Of a stretch of DNA of 64,000 nt, positions 53,914 through 61,951 are shown piece by piece. A program made the translations under genes and the position numbers. Position 1 is the first letter of the stretch. Each line of letters begins with the position of its first letter. This DNA comes from Streptomyces sp. SAI-127 (GTDB lineage: Bacteria; Actinomycetota; Actinomycetes; Streptomycetales; Streptomycetaceae). The stretch covers positions 6,406,501-6,470,500 of the forward strand of contig NZ_JARXYJ010000001.1 of assembly GCF_029894425.1 (NCBI RefSeq), in the 5' to 3' direction. Under the pieces are notes generated by a model. The model had not been told where the DNA came from and made no database searches. It saw only the letters and a program-made list of their open reading frames with translations.

Positions 53914-54910
53914 TAGTTGACGACTCCAGACGGCTCAGCGCCTCCATGGCGTCGCGTTCGATGCGTGACAGCTCGTGGAGGGCGGTGCCCGCCCGTACGA
54001 GGTACCGCTCATCGCCCGCCTCCCCGGCTCGGGTAATCAGCGCGGCGACCTCCGTCCACAGCGCGGCGGCCTCGGTGTACAGCCCGAGGCCGGTGCGCAA
54101 CTGGGGACTCGGCTCCAGCACTTGGGAGCACTCGGCGAGGAAGTCGCGGTAGAGATTGCGGAACAGGGCACCGCCGGTACCGGCCTTCTCCATCAGAAGC
54201 GCGGCCTGCGGCAGGTCCCGCTGCGGATCGTTGGTCCGCCGCAGCCAGGTGCGTACCAGCTTGCCGCTCTTCTCGATGCCACGGTGACCGAGATTCGCGA
54301 TGGGCGGGTTGAGAAAGGCGTCCGCGCAGGCGGTGATGGCGGGAATGATCCTCTCGTGAGCAGCAGGCAGGTCCTGGGGAGCGGTGAGGCTGAAGGACCG
54401 GTGCCTGGCGGTCATGGGCCCACGCGCGGCCCGAGCCTGAGCAAGACCGCTGAGACTCGTGGACACCGCTCCGCCCTGCTGCTCGGTGTCCACCAGGTAG
54501 GCGACCTGGTCGTCGTAGCCGTACATGGCGACGACATGACCACCGAAGTGCACCTTCGACCCGAAGTAGTCCAGGTAGTAACTGTCGAGCTGCAGCCCCA
54601 CGGGCCGGCCACCATCAATGACCTCCACCACGTTCGCCCAGCCCTTCCGGGCCGAGGAGGTCTCCTGCACCACGAGATCCAGCCCGAGCGCCTCGGCGAG
54701 ATTCCGGGTGAGCTCGAACGGTTTGACCCGCCCCCCGAGAAAGGGAAACCCCATGCTCTTGCTGTCCCAGTACACGAAGGACAGCCCGCGGCCGAGGCCG
54801 AAGAGCATGGGTTCGGAGAGATCGAGTCCTTGGTGGCGGAGGAGTACGCCGAGGGTTGATGTCTCGCAGTGGTGTGTGGCGCGGACGTCGATGCCGTTGA
54901 CGGTGGTCAC
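53903..54910 (-). CDS. BtrH-like N-terminal domain protein (acyltransferase/peptidase-like)
   Basis: 335 residues from GTG 54910 behind GGAGAG. The N-terminal half matches BtrH-type papain-like fold proteins: HHCETSTLGVLLRHQG with a possible catalytic Cys15, FGLGRGLSFVYW, and YFGSKVHFGGHVVAMYGYDDQVAYLVDTEQ containing a His/Asp pair. BtrH moves an acyl group onto an aminoglycoside in butirosin synthesis; related proteins occur in many peptide and sugar pathways. The C-terminal half is helical (DUF4872-like). No biosynthetic cluster is seen here. Confidence 0.8.
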   Translation of the reverse strand: MTTVNGIDVRATHHCETSTLGVLLRHQGLDLSEPMLFGLGRGLSFVYWDSKSMGFPFLGGRVKPFELTRNLAEALGLDLVVQETSSARKGWANVVEVIDGGRPVGLQLDSYYLDYFGSKVHFGGHVVAMYGYDDQVAYLVDTEQQGGAVSTSLSGLAQARAARGPMTARHRSFSLTAPQDLPAAHERIIPAITACADAFLNPPIANLGHRGIEKSGKLVRTWLRRTNDPQRDLPQAALLMEKAGTGGALFRNLYRDFLAECSQVLEPSPQLRTGLGLYTEAAALWTEVAALITRAGEAGDERYLVRAGTALHELSRIERDAMEALSRLESSTTQR

Positions 54911-55015
54911 GCGATGCTCTCCTGGTCGGGGTGATCGGCTCGGTCATCACGCCACGATGACACCGCTTCGCCTTACGAGGAGTGAAGTCGGCCCATGCCT
55001 ACTGCGACGTGGACC

Positions 55016-55528
55016 TCAGAGCTTCGGCTCAACGGGGAAGGGAAGTTTGTCCGCCCAGCCGGCAAGAGCCGAGGCCGCGATCTCGCGGGCCTCGCCGCCT
55101 GCGGAGGTCTCAGTGAGGAGGGTCCGTTCGGCGTTGGGGAGAGCGAGCTCGCGGTAGAACTGGAGGTCCTCGAAGCCGTTTACGGCGACGTCGTGACTGG
55201 TGGCGGCGTACACGAGACGAGGGATGCGCGCCCAGTAGCAGGCGGTCAGGCACATGGGGCACGGCTCGCTGCTCGAGTACATCACGGCGTCTTCCATCAG
55301 ATGGCGCCCGAGCTTCGTACCGGCGGCACGCAGGGCCATGACCTCGGCGTGTGCCGTGGGATCGCGGAGCTCGACGACCGAACTGGTACCGGTGGCCACG
55401 ACTTCGCCGTCGATGACGACGATCGCGCCGAACGGGGTCTTGCCCTCGTCCTCGAGGGCGTGGCGGGACAGTTCGATGGCCTGGGTGAGGAAGACGTGGT
55501 CCTGAGGGGTCTCGGGAGCGTAGGGCAC
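55016..55528 (-). CDS. Nucleoside deaminase (cytidine/guanine deaminase family)
   Basis: 170 residues from GTG 55528 behind GGAGAACAG. The zinc-dependent deaminase motifs are TAHAEVMALR (His, catalytic Glu) and SSEPCPMCLTACYWA (two Cys), the tRNA-adenosine/guanine deaminase type of layout. The substrate could be a free base or nucleoside. Lies downstream of the membrane-protein operon on the same strand (40 bp gap). Confidence 0.9.
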   Translation of the reverse strand: MPYAPETPQDHVFLTQAIELSRHALEDEGKTPFGAIVVIDGEVVATGTSSVVELRDPTAHAEVMALRAAGTKLGRHLMEDAVMYSSSEPCPMCLTACYWARIPRLVYAATSHDVAVNGFEDLQFYRELALPNAERTLLTETSAGGEAREIAASALAGWADKLPFPVEPKL

Positions 55529-55568
55529 CTGTTCTCCAAGTGTTCCGTCGAGCCGGTTGCGGGTGCAC

Positions 55569-56117
55569 TTACATGTAAATAGAGGGATCGGCGTCGCCGA
55601 AGGGGCCGTCGAAATCCATGTCGTAGCCGGTGAGGGGCGTGGTCGCTCTGGCGGTGGTGACGGTGTGCAACGCCAGTTCGGCCTTGTGGGGATCGGTCCA
55701 GTCCCCGTTTTTCAACAGTTCGACCATATCCGGGATGTCTGCGCCCGACTGGTCGCCGCGGAGTATGAGCCGGTGGATGCGCGGAGCGGCGGACGAGCCT
55801 GCCGGGCAGAGCAGAACGCCCGTGGCGGACAGCCGCTCGTGCCACTCGGCGAAAGCCCGGTCGACGGAGGGCGGTCGGGAGATGGTCTCGGGGGTGAGGG
55901 GGAGGTTGTGCAGGATGACACGGGTGAGGGTGAGACGCTCGCCGCGTCGCAGCTGAGCGGTCATCAGGGCTTGGTCCACCTCGTTACGGAAGGCGGTGAA
56001 CTCGGGCTGGAGCCAGACCTGGTCACACTGCACGACCACCGCCGCGGTCACGTCCGGTGCTTCGAGCCCGGCGAGGCGTTCGCGCCAGGAAGCCGGGTCT
56101 ATGACGGGTTCGGTCAC
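55569..56117 (-). CDS. Hypothetical protein in membrane-protein operon
   Basis: 182 residues from GTG 56117. The start overlaps the upstream stop by 3 bases (GTGA), so translation is coupled to the membrane protein. No known domain; the sequence looks alpha/beta (VTAAVVVQCDQVWLQPEF, LTLTRVILHNLPLTPET, HRLILRGDQSGADIPDMVELLKNG), no signal peptide. Ends GDADPSIYM. Not recognised. Confidence 0.75.
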   Translation of the reverse strand: MTEPVIDPASWRERLAGLEAPDVTAAVVVQCDQVWLQPEFTAFRNEVDQALMTAQLRRGERLTLTRVILHNLPLTPETISRPPSVDRAFAEWHERLSATGVLLCPAGSSAAPRIHRLILRGDQSGADIPDMVELLKNGDWTDPHKAELALHTVTTARATTPLTGYDMDFDGPFGDADPSIYM

Positions 56118-57862
56118 GATCCCTCCCGGGTGTGGGCGCCGACCAGTTGCAGGACGGCCAGGCCGGTGACGACGGCCTCGACGGGGTCGTTCTCCCCGGC
56201 GGCCCCGGGCAGAACCCGCGTGGCAAGGCGGGCGGTCGCCTGCAGGGCAGGAGCGGGGAGTACGGCGAGAAAGTCACGCAACTCGGAGTCACTCTCGGCG
56301 GGAGCGAGCGGGGCCAGGCGAGAAGCGACGGCGAGAATCATCGCGGAGGGCCGCCGCTGGGGCTCGACCAGCGGAACGGGGAGCCGGTAGGTGCGGCCGC
56401 CTCGGGCTCGCCGTATCTCCGCGGTGGCCGAACCGGGAGGGTCGGCGCGGCAGACAAGACTCAGGAGGGCCTCGCGGGCCTCGGCTGCCGTGGTGAAGTA
56501 ACGGTGGGTGGCGAAGGTCCGCAGGTAGGCACCCAACAACTGGTGGTCGGGCGTGAATTCGGGCCGTATCAGTTCTGGTGGATGAGGCAGCCGGGCATCG
56601 CGCAGGGTCGCGAGTGCCGTCACGGAGACGAGGGCCCAGAAGTGGTCGTAGTCCCCGACCGAACCGAGAGCCCGTCGGGCGGCGTCGGCCTCGGGCGTGG
56701 AGACGCGGCCTTGATCGCCGTACAGGGAATGACGCAGCTGGGTGAGGATGGAGGCCCCGTCCCAGTAGTTCCCCATGAACTTGGTGCCGGTGAGGATCTC
56801 GTACGTCCCGTACAGCGCGCTGGCCTGATGGGCGCCGTGGAACTCGGTGAAGTCGCCGGTCCACAAGAGTACTTGGAGCGGGCTGGTGAGAATGGAACCG
56901 AGTTCGTCATGGTTGGCGGCGGACTTGGGGTCGGGGTCGACGCAGCGCAGGATCTTCAGCCGGGCGTCGGTGGTGAGGGCGGCCAGCTCACGGGCGGCCC
57001 GGCTGGAGGCGACGCCACGTACGGACATCAGCAGGGCGGTGTTGGCGAGCCACGCCAGGTAGCGGCTGAGAGCGCCGAGCGGCGGAGCGGGGTCGGACAG
57101 CCGTCGGCAGTGGCCGATCACGGAGTCGATGAGCGCGTGGGCGCAGGAGACGACCTGGATCGGGTCGGCACCGCCGGCGAGAGTGGCCCGCACGAGGCGG
57201 TGCAGCACATCGAGATGAACGGTGATGGCATCGTCGACGGCCTCGACCGGCACCTCCGCCTCTACCAACTGGTCGACGAGATGCCGGATAGCGGTCGGGT
57301 CGTTGCCGGTCGCGGCCTGACTGACGGTCCCCAGGTAGGAGTTGACGATGGGATCGTGCTCAAGGCCAGGGGAGGACGAGCCGGGACGGCTGCTCCCTCG
57401 TCGGCTTCTGCCCCCGCTGCTGCCTCCCTGCCGAGCCAGCGCGTCGGCAAGGGTGTGGCGTAGCAGCTGATTGCGGCCACCGATGCTGGCAAGCCCGAAG
57501 AGCCGTACGAAGGAGAAGACTCCGTAGATGTTCGCCAGCAGGAACAGCAGCGCGCCGTAGGTGGCACTGGTGGCGTTGTCGCCGAGCAGCCCGCAGCCGG
57601 TGAACAGTGCCGCGAACCACCCGATGAGCACCCACTCCCGGAACGCGATGTGCCCGTCGATCGCCCGTAACGACGGCCAGGAGCTGGCGGCGGAGAAGGT
57701 CAGCGCGAAGATGACCGCTTCACCCGTCAGCAGCGTCGCGAAGAAGGCGATGCTGAACTGGGTCGCGTCGACGACGTCGTCATGACTACGGGGATAGGCG
57801 AGAGCGACGAACGCGAGGCCCACGGCGCACAGGAACAGCCAGATCTGTCTCCATACCTGCAC
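56114..57862 (-). CDS. Large multi-pass membrane protein, unknown function
   Basis: 582 residues from GTG 57862, five bases after GGAG (GTG 57889 is alternative). Four helices in the first ~125 residues (QIWLFLCAVGLAFVALAY, FSIAFFATLLTGEAVIFALT, WVLIGWFAALFTGCGLLG, GALLFLLANIYGVFSFV), then a ~450-residue mostly helical cytoplasmic domain without recognised motif. A Ser/Gly/Arg linker (GGSSGGRSRRGSSRPG) joins the two. Likely transcribed with the DUF397 gene and XRE regulator upstream. Confidence 0.75.
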   Translation of the reverse strand: MQVWRQIWLFLCAVGLAFVALAYPRSHDDVVDATQFSIAFFATLLTGEAVIFALTFSAASSWPSLRAIDGHIAFREWVLIGWFAALFTGCGLLGDNATSATYGALLFLLANIYGVFSFVRLFGLASIGGRNQLLRHTLADALARQGGSSGGRSRRGSSRPGSSSPGLEHDPIVNSYLGTVSQAATGNDPTAIRHLVDQLVEAEVPVEAVDDAITVHLDVLHRLVRATLAGGADPIQVVSCAHALIDSVIGHCRRLSDPAPPLGALSRYLAWLANTALLMSVRGVASSRAARELAALTTDARLKILRCVDPDPKSAANHDELGSILTSPLQVLLWTGDFTEFHGAHQASALYGTYEILTGTKFMGNYWDGASILTQLRHSLYGDQGRVSTPEADAARRALGSVGDYDHFWALVSVTALATLRDARLPHPPELIRPEFTPDHQLLGAYLRTFATHRYFTTAAEAREALLSLVCRADPPGSATAEIRRARGGRTYRLPVPLVEPQRRPSAMILAVASRLAPLAPAESDSELRDFLAVLPAPALQATARLATRVLPGAAGENDPVEAVVTGLAVLQLVGAHTREGS

Positions 57863-57937
57863 TGTCGCTCCGTGTCCCCTGAGCCTCACTGGTGGTGCTC
57901 AACTCTTGCAGGGATGACGGGAGTTGCCAACAGGTGA

Positions 57938-58165
57938 TCAGGTTAGGCCGGAGTTGATCATTCGTTGCTGCAAGATGCCGCTTGCCAGGAACTCGGTCCA
58001 GGACAGTGCTGACACGGTGAGGTGCTGATGCTGGGGGCGCTTCGAGTCCCGTATGAGTACCCCGGAGGGGACGAACGCGGCTTCGACGCATTCGGTCGCG
58101 TTGCCGCCGCTGTACGACGACTTGAACCATGCAGGTTCGGAGGTGGTTTGAGGGCCGACGGACAT
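57938..58165 (-). CDS. DUF397 domain protein
   Basis: 75 residues from ATG 58165, which overlaps the regulator's TGA (TGATG). DUF397 core: WFKSSYSGGNATECVEAAF, then VLIRDSKRP and LSWTEFLASG. These small proteins partner WhiJ-type XRE regulators in Streptomyces and take part in repressor release or targeting. Confidence 0.92.
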   Translation of the reverse strand: MSVGPQTTSEPAWFKSSYSGGNATECVEAAFVPSGVLIRDSKRPQHQHLTVSALSWTEFLASGILQQRMINSGLT

Positions 58166-59010
58166 CACAACTCCTTGCGGACGCGATGGATCATGGCGGA
58201 GGAGGCTTCCATGTCCAACGCTTGTGCGCGTAGGTACTCGAACGCAAGTCTGTATCGATCCAATTCCTCGTCCTTCTCCAGGAAGAGGGAGCCTGTGTGG
58301 AAGTCGACATACACGACATCCAGACCTGGTTCGGCACCGCCGATGACGACGAAGCTTCCCAGAGCAGCAGCGTGGGCTCCTTTGGAGAAGGGCAAAACCT
58401 GGAGCGTTGTGTGAGGCGACTCGTTGGCTTCGAGCAGCCGGTCGAGCTGTTCCCTCATGGTCGCCGGCGATCCGACGAGACGGCGGATCACGGACTCGTC
58501 GAGGATGGCCCACAGGCGCGGCGGCTTCGGGCGGGAGAGGATGTCCTGCCGCTTCATGCGGATGTCGACCAGCCGCTCGATCTCCGCGGGTTCCAACGGC
58601 ACCTCGTTGGCCTTCTGCAGAGCCGTACTGTAGGCGCGGGTTTGCAGAAGGCCGGGGACGTAGACACACGCGAAGTGGCTCTCGTGTACTGCCTCATCTT
58701 CCAGGGTGAGCAGCAGGTTCATGCTCTCGGGGATGGAGTCGGCGAAGGAACTCCACCAGCCTTGCTGCTTGGCGTCCTTGGCGAGCCTGACAATGGCCGC
58801 CCGCTCGGCGTCGGTTGCCCCGTACTCGCGGCAAAGTGCGTCGACGACGATCCACTTGACCGGTCCGGCCTGGGTTTCGTACCTGCTCACCGTTGCCTTG
58901 GAAACGCCGACGAGTTGCCCGGCCTCCTCAAGCGTCAGGCCCTTGCGGGCGCGCAACTTGCGCATTGTCGCGCCTAGTTGACGACGCCGGGTTGTGGTGC
59001 GTTCGGGCAT
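58165..59010 (-). CDS. XRE-family regulator with DUF5753 (WhiJ/Scr1 type)
   Basis: 281 residues from ATG 59010. N-terminal helix-turn-helix at ~12-60 (LGATMRKLRARKGLTLEEAGQLVGVSKATVSRYE). The rest is the DUF5753 ligand or partner domain (VPGLLQTRAYSTAL, RMKRQDILSRPKPPRLWAILDESVIRR, LQVLPFSKGAHAA). Coupled to the DUF397 gene and divergent from an ATP-binding regulator gene, the usual three-gene development-linked set. Confidence 0.93.
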   Translation of the reverse strand: MPERTTTRRRQLGATMRKLRARKGLTLEEAGQLVGVSKATVSRYETQAGPVKWIVVDALCREYGATDAERAAIVRLAKDAKQQGWWSSFADSIPESMNLLLTLEDEAVHESHFACVYVPGLLQTRAYSTALQKANEVPLEPAEIERLVDIRMKRQDILSRPKPPRLWAILDESVIRRLVGSPATMREQLDRLLEANESPHTTLQVLPFSKGAHAAALGSFVVIGGAEPGLDVVYVDFHTGSLFLEKDEELDRYRLAFEYLRAQALDMEASSAMIHRVRKEL

Positions 59011-59228
59011 GTGGCTCCTCCGCCGAGTACCGGGTCGTCAGGCCCGGAGATCCCATCAGGCTAGGCAGGGGGCAGCCGGACCCACCATCAGATTCACTCG
59101 ATAGGTTCTCGTGAGAAATTACACAGTGAGACTTCTCTATGCCATGCTCGCTCTCAGACCGCTACACAGTGCAGTCGTGTGAACACGGCAGGCGCAGCAT
59201 CTGTGTGGCTTGGGAGGGAGGAGTAGCC

Positions 59229-59861
59229 ATGCCCGGCTACGAGATGTCCGAGCCCCAACTCCGCTGTGTCCTACCCTTCGAGGCAGTACCAGCGGAAGTG
59301 CGCCTTCTCCGGAAGGCCGCTGCCAAGCAGCTGAACTTGTGGGGCGTGTCGACAGCAACGGATGAGGCAGAGCTGCTCGTCACGGAGCTGGCGACGAACG
59401 TCTTCAAACATGTCGGCGAAGGTGTTTCAGCGACTCTGATCCTTGAACGGAGGGGAGAGCGACTGAGGCTGGAAGTCCACGACAAGAGTCAGGCGGTGCC
59501 GACGTCCAAGACGGCAGGCTGTGACGAGGAGTGCGGCCGCGGTCTGCACCTTCTCGCGGCGCTGGCGGTGGACTGGGGAACTGTCCTGACCGCCGTCGGC
59601 AAGGCGGTCTGGTGTGAGATCGCCATCAGCTCGGAACGGGCGTGCCGACGCATCGAGCGGGCCGTTGAGGCGCTTGAGAGGTACCAGGTAGTGAGTGGTG
59701 CAATGCCCTTGCTGGGCAGGCAGCGGGAGACTGTCCTCACAGATTCAGCCGTTGAGCTGATCGCCAACCTGCTCCATTGGAGTGCTGCCCGTGGACATGA
59801 TCCGGATGACATCCTCGACCGTGCTCAGATGCACTACGAGGCTGAAGCGGATGCGGCTTAG
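59229..59861 (+). CDS. ATP-binding regulator (anti-sigma-factor-like HATPase_c)
   Basis: 210 residues from ATG 59229 behind GGAGGGAGG. The GHKL ATPase signature is seen in TDEAELLVTELATNVFKHVGEG (N-box) and a weaker LEVHDKSQAVPTSK (G1-like), with GRGLHLLAAL (G2). A ~75-residue C-terminal extension follows. These proteins are related to RsbW-like kinases and often pair with WhiJ-type regulators. Partner: adjacent XRE-DUF397 genes. Confidence 0.87.
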   Translation: MPGYEMSEPQLRCVLPFEAVPAEVRLLRKAAAKQLNLWGVSTATDEAELLVTELATNVFKHVGEGVSATLILERRGERLRLEVHDKSQAVPTSKTAGCDEECGRGLHLLAALAVDWGTVLTAVGKAVWCEIAISSERACRRIERAVEALERYQVVSGAMPLLGRQRETVLTDSAVELIANLLHWSAARGHDPDDILDRAQMHYEAEADAA

Positions 59862-59935
59862 AGACATCTTCCCTGGGTAGTTGGTGTTCTGGGGCGTCTT
59901 TGTGACTGGCGCTGTTGACGGTCGGTGCATAAGGG

Positions 59936-60064
59936 GTGGGTGTTCGTTCTCCGCACCGCAGTGACGTGTCCGACGCCCGCTGGGCCTTGATCGAACCGGT
60001 CTTCAGCGCCTGGCGGGCGAGACGGACCGAACCTGAAACGGTAGCCCGGGTGCACGACCTGTTA
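59936..60064 (+). pseudogene. Transposase N-terminal remnant, interrupted by an IS
   Basis: Encodes SDVSDARWALIEPVFSAWRARR, the usual start of IS5/IS4-like transposases. The frame runs into the inserted IS at 60065, sharing its target site TTA (60062-60064). The C-terminal part is found on the other side at 60967-61195. Confidence 0.75.
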
Positions 60065-60966
60065 GGGGTGCCTTCAGAAAGCCGGGTGCTTGCGGGCGAG
60101 TGTCATGCAGTGGGCGAGTTGGAGGAAGGCGCCGTGCATGTCGTCGCGTACTTCCCAGCGGATTCGTAAGCGGCGGGGGCCGTGGAGCCAGGCGATGGCG
60201 GACTCGGCGATCCATCGGACCTTGCCCAGTCCCGAGCCGTGCGGCCGGCCGCGTCGGGCGATCCTCGGTGTGATGCCGCGCTCGCGCAGTCGGCGGCGGT
60301 AGATGTCGTGGTCGTAGCCGCGGTCGGCATACAACGTGCGTGGCTTGCGCCGGGGCGGGCCCGGCTTGCCCCGCACCGGCCCAAGGCTGTCGACCAGGGG
60401 CAGGAGCTGGGTGACGTCGTTGCGGTGACCGCCGGTCAGGGACACCCGCAGGGGGATGCCGTGCGCCTCGGTCAGCACGTGATGCTTCGAGCCCGGCCGT
60501 GCACGGTCAACCGGGCGCGGACCGACTTTTGGGCTGCTTCGCCCCCGCTTGGCCTGCACGTGGGACGCATCAATGGTGGCGCGGGAGAAGTCGAGGCGGT
60601 CGGCCGCCCGCAACCCGTCCGGCAGCACCCGCTGGAGTTCCTCCCACACCCCGGCCTCCTGCCACTCGGCCAGCCGCCGCCAGCACACGGGACCCGAACC
60701 GAACCCCAACTCCTGCGGCAGGAACTCCCACTGGACACCGGTGTACAGGACGAACAGCACCCCTTGGAGCGTCTTGCGGTCATCGATCCGCTTGCGGCCC
60801 GGATGCCTGTAACGACGCTCATGCTGCGGCAACAGCGGCTCGATCACCGCCCACAACTCGTCACTGACCTCCCACGGCTTCCGCCGCGCCATGGTCACAC
60901 CCCACAAAACACGGAATCACATGCATCTCCAACGTGCCACAAAAGGATCATTCTGCAAGGACCCCT
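60065..60966 (-). mobile_element. IS5 family (IS427-group-like) insertion sequence
   Basis: 902-bp element bounded by imperfect inverted ends (GGGGTGCCTTCAGAA at left, GGGGTCCTTGCAGAA on the opposite strand at right; 12 of 15 match). A TTA on each side (60062-60064 and 60967-60969) is a 3-bp target duplication of the TNA type typical for this group. It carries one intact transposase gene on the minus strand. Confidence 0.85.
60074..60892 (-). CDS. IS5 family transposase
   Basis: 272 residues from ATG 60892. DDE catalytic residues: Asp in ATIDASHVQAKRG, Asp in TLYADRGYDHDIYR and Glu in WIAESAIAWLHG. N-terminal WEVSDELWAVIEPLLPQHE and RYRHPGRKRIDDRKTLQGVLFVLYTG are typical. No frameshift: probably active or recently so. 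Fills nearly the whole element. Confidence 0.95.
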   Translation of the reverse strand: MARRKPWEVSDELWAVIEPLLPQHERRYRHPGRKRIDDRKTLQGVLFVLYTGVQWEFLPQELGFGSGPVCWRRLAEWQEAGVWEELQRVLPDGLRAADRLDFSRATIDASHVQAKRGRSSPKVGPRPVDRARPGSKHHVLTEAHGIPLRVSLTGGHRNDVTQLLPLVDSLGPVRGKPGPPRRKPRTLYADRGYDHDIYRRRLRERGITPRIARRGRPHGSGLGKVRWIAESAIAWLHGPRRLRIRWEVRDDMHGAFLQLAHCMTLARKHPAF

Positions 60967-61195
60967 TAGGCGACAAGGCCTGCCAATTCCATGGCCGCCG
61001 AGTGGAGCCCACTGCGGCCGTGGTGGAAGCCCAGTGCGTGACGAGCCGCTGCCCAAGTGGTGGGTTATCGAGCAGCCTTCCGCTGGCTGATGCAGCATCG
61101 CCGCTTGGCACGGGGCTACGAAGCCCTTCCGCAAAGATCCCGGACGCTGATCCACTGTGCCAGGACTAACAAAATGTCCCGCGAACTGACCGGAG
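60967..61195 (+). pseudogene. Transposase C-terminal remnant
   Basis: Following the IS, the plus strand encodes KWWVIEQ and, after a frame change, FRWLMQHRRLARGYEALP and IHCARTNKMSRELTG, which match the DDE-Glu region and C-terminus of IS5-type transposases. Together with 59936-60064 this is an older, decayed copy with an internal loss. Confidence 0.75.
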
Positions 61196-61244
61196 GATCT
61201 GCACCAACCTGGAGAATCGAAACGGACATCTTGCTCGCAGCACC

Positions 61245-61951
61245 CTGGGCGTCTGCCGATCCCCGACCGTCAGGTGCTGTGACTGCACACCGATATCCAG
61301 TGGGAAGACCTCCCCAGGAGCTCGGCTTCGGCTCCGGAATAACGTGCTGGCGCCGACTACGGGACTGGAACAAGGCCGACGTCTGGCAACGACTCCACGA
61401 GGTCCTACTGGCCGAACTGAACGCCGCAGCACGGCTCAACTGGTACCGCTGCGTAGTCGACTCCTCCCACGTCAGGGTCCTAAAAGAGGGCTCCACACGG
61501 GCCCCTCACCCGTCGACAGGGGCCGGGCAGGATTGAAGCATCACCTGATCACCGACGGCCCCGGCACCCCGCTCGCCGTCATTCTCACCGGCGGCAACCG
61601 CAACGACATCACCCAGCCGTTCCCGCTGCTGGATGCCATCCCGCCCGTCCGCGCCGGGTCGGCCACCCACGGCACAGGCCGGACTCGCTGTTCGCCGACC
61701 GCGGCTACGACCACGACATCTACCGCGACCAGGTCCGCGCCCGCGGCATCATCCCTGCCATCGCTCGCCGAAGCACCCGCCATGGCAGCGGGCTTGGCCT
61801 ATACCGGTGGGTGGTGGAGCGGACCTTTGCCTGGCTCCACGGCTTACGACGACTCCGCGTCAGCTGGGAACGCCGACCCGGCATCCACGAAGCCTTCCTC
61901 AAACTGGCCTGCTGCCTCATCACCCACCGGCAACTCCAGTCATCGCGTTAG
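61245..61951 (+). pseudogene. Second IS5 family transposase remnant, three frameshifts
   Basis: Similar to the intact transposase but in pieces: LPQELGFGSG-like stretch (frameshift near 61312), WRRLRDWNKADVWQRLHEVL and VVDSSHVRVLK, second shift near 61490, then PVDRGRAGLKHHLITDGPGT and GGNRNDITQPFPLLDAI, third shift near 61670, then LFADRGYDHDIYRDQVRARG and WVVERTFAWLHGLRRL to TAG 61951. All DDE residues survive but in different frames. Confidence 0.85.

Noticed and set aside
53403..53916. Plus-strand open frames overlapping the end of the ChvE gene and the gap after it
   Set aside because: Arg/Ser/Thr-rich shadow translations with no start signal; hairpins fill the gap instead.
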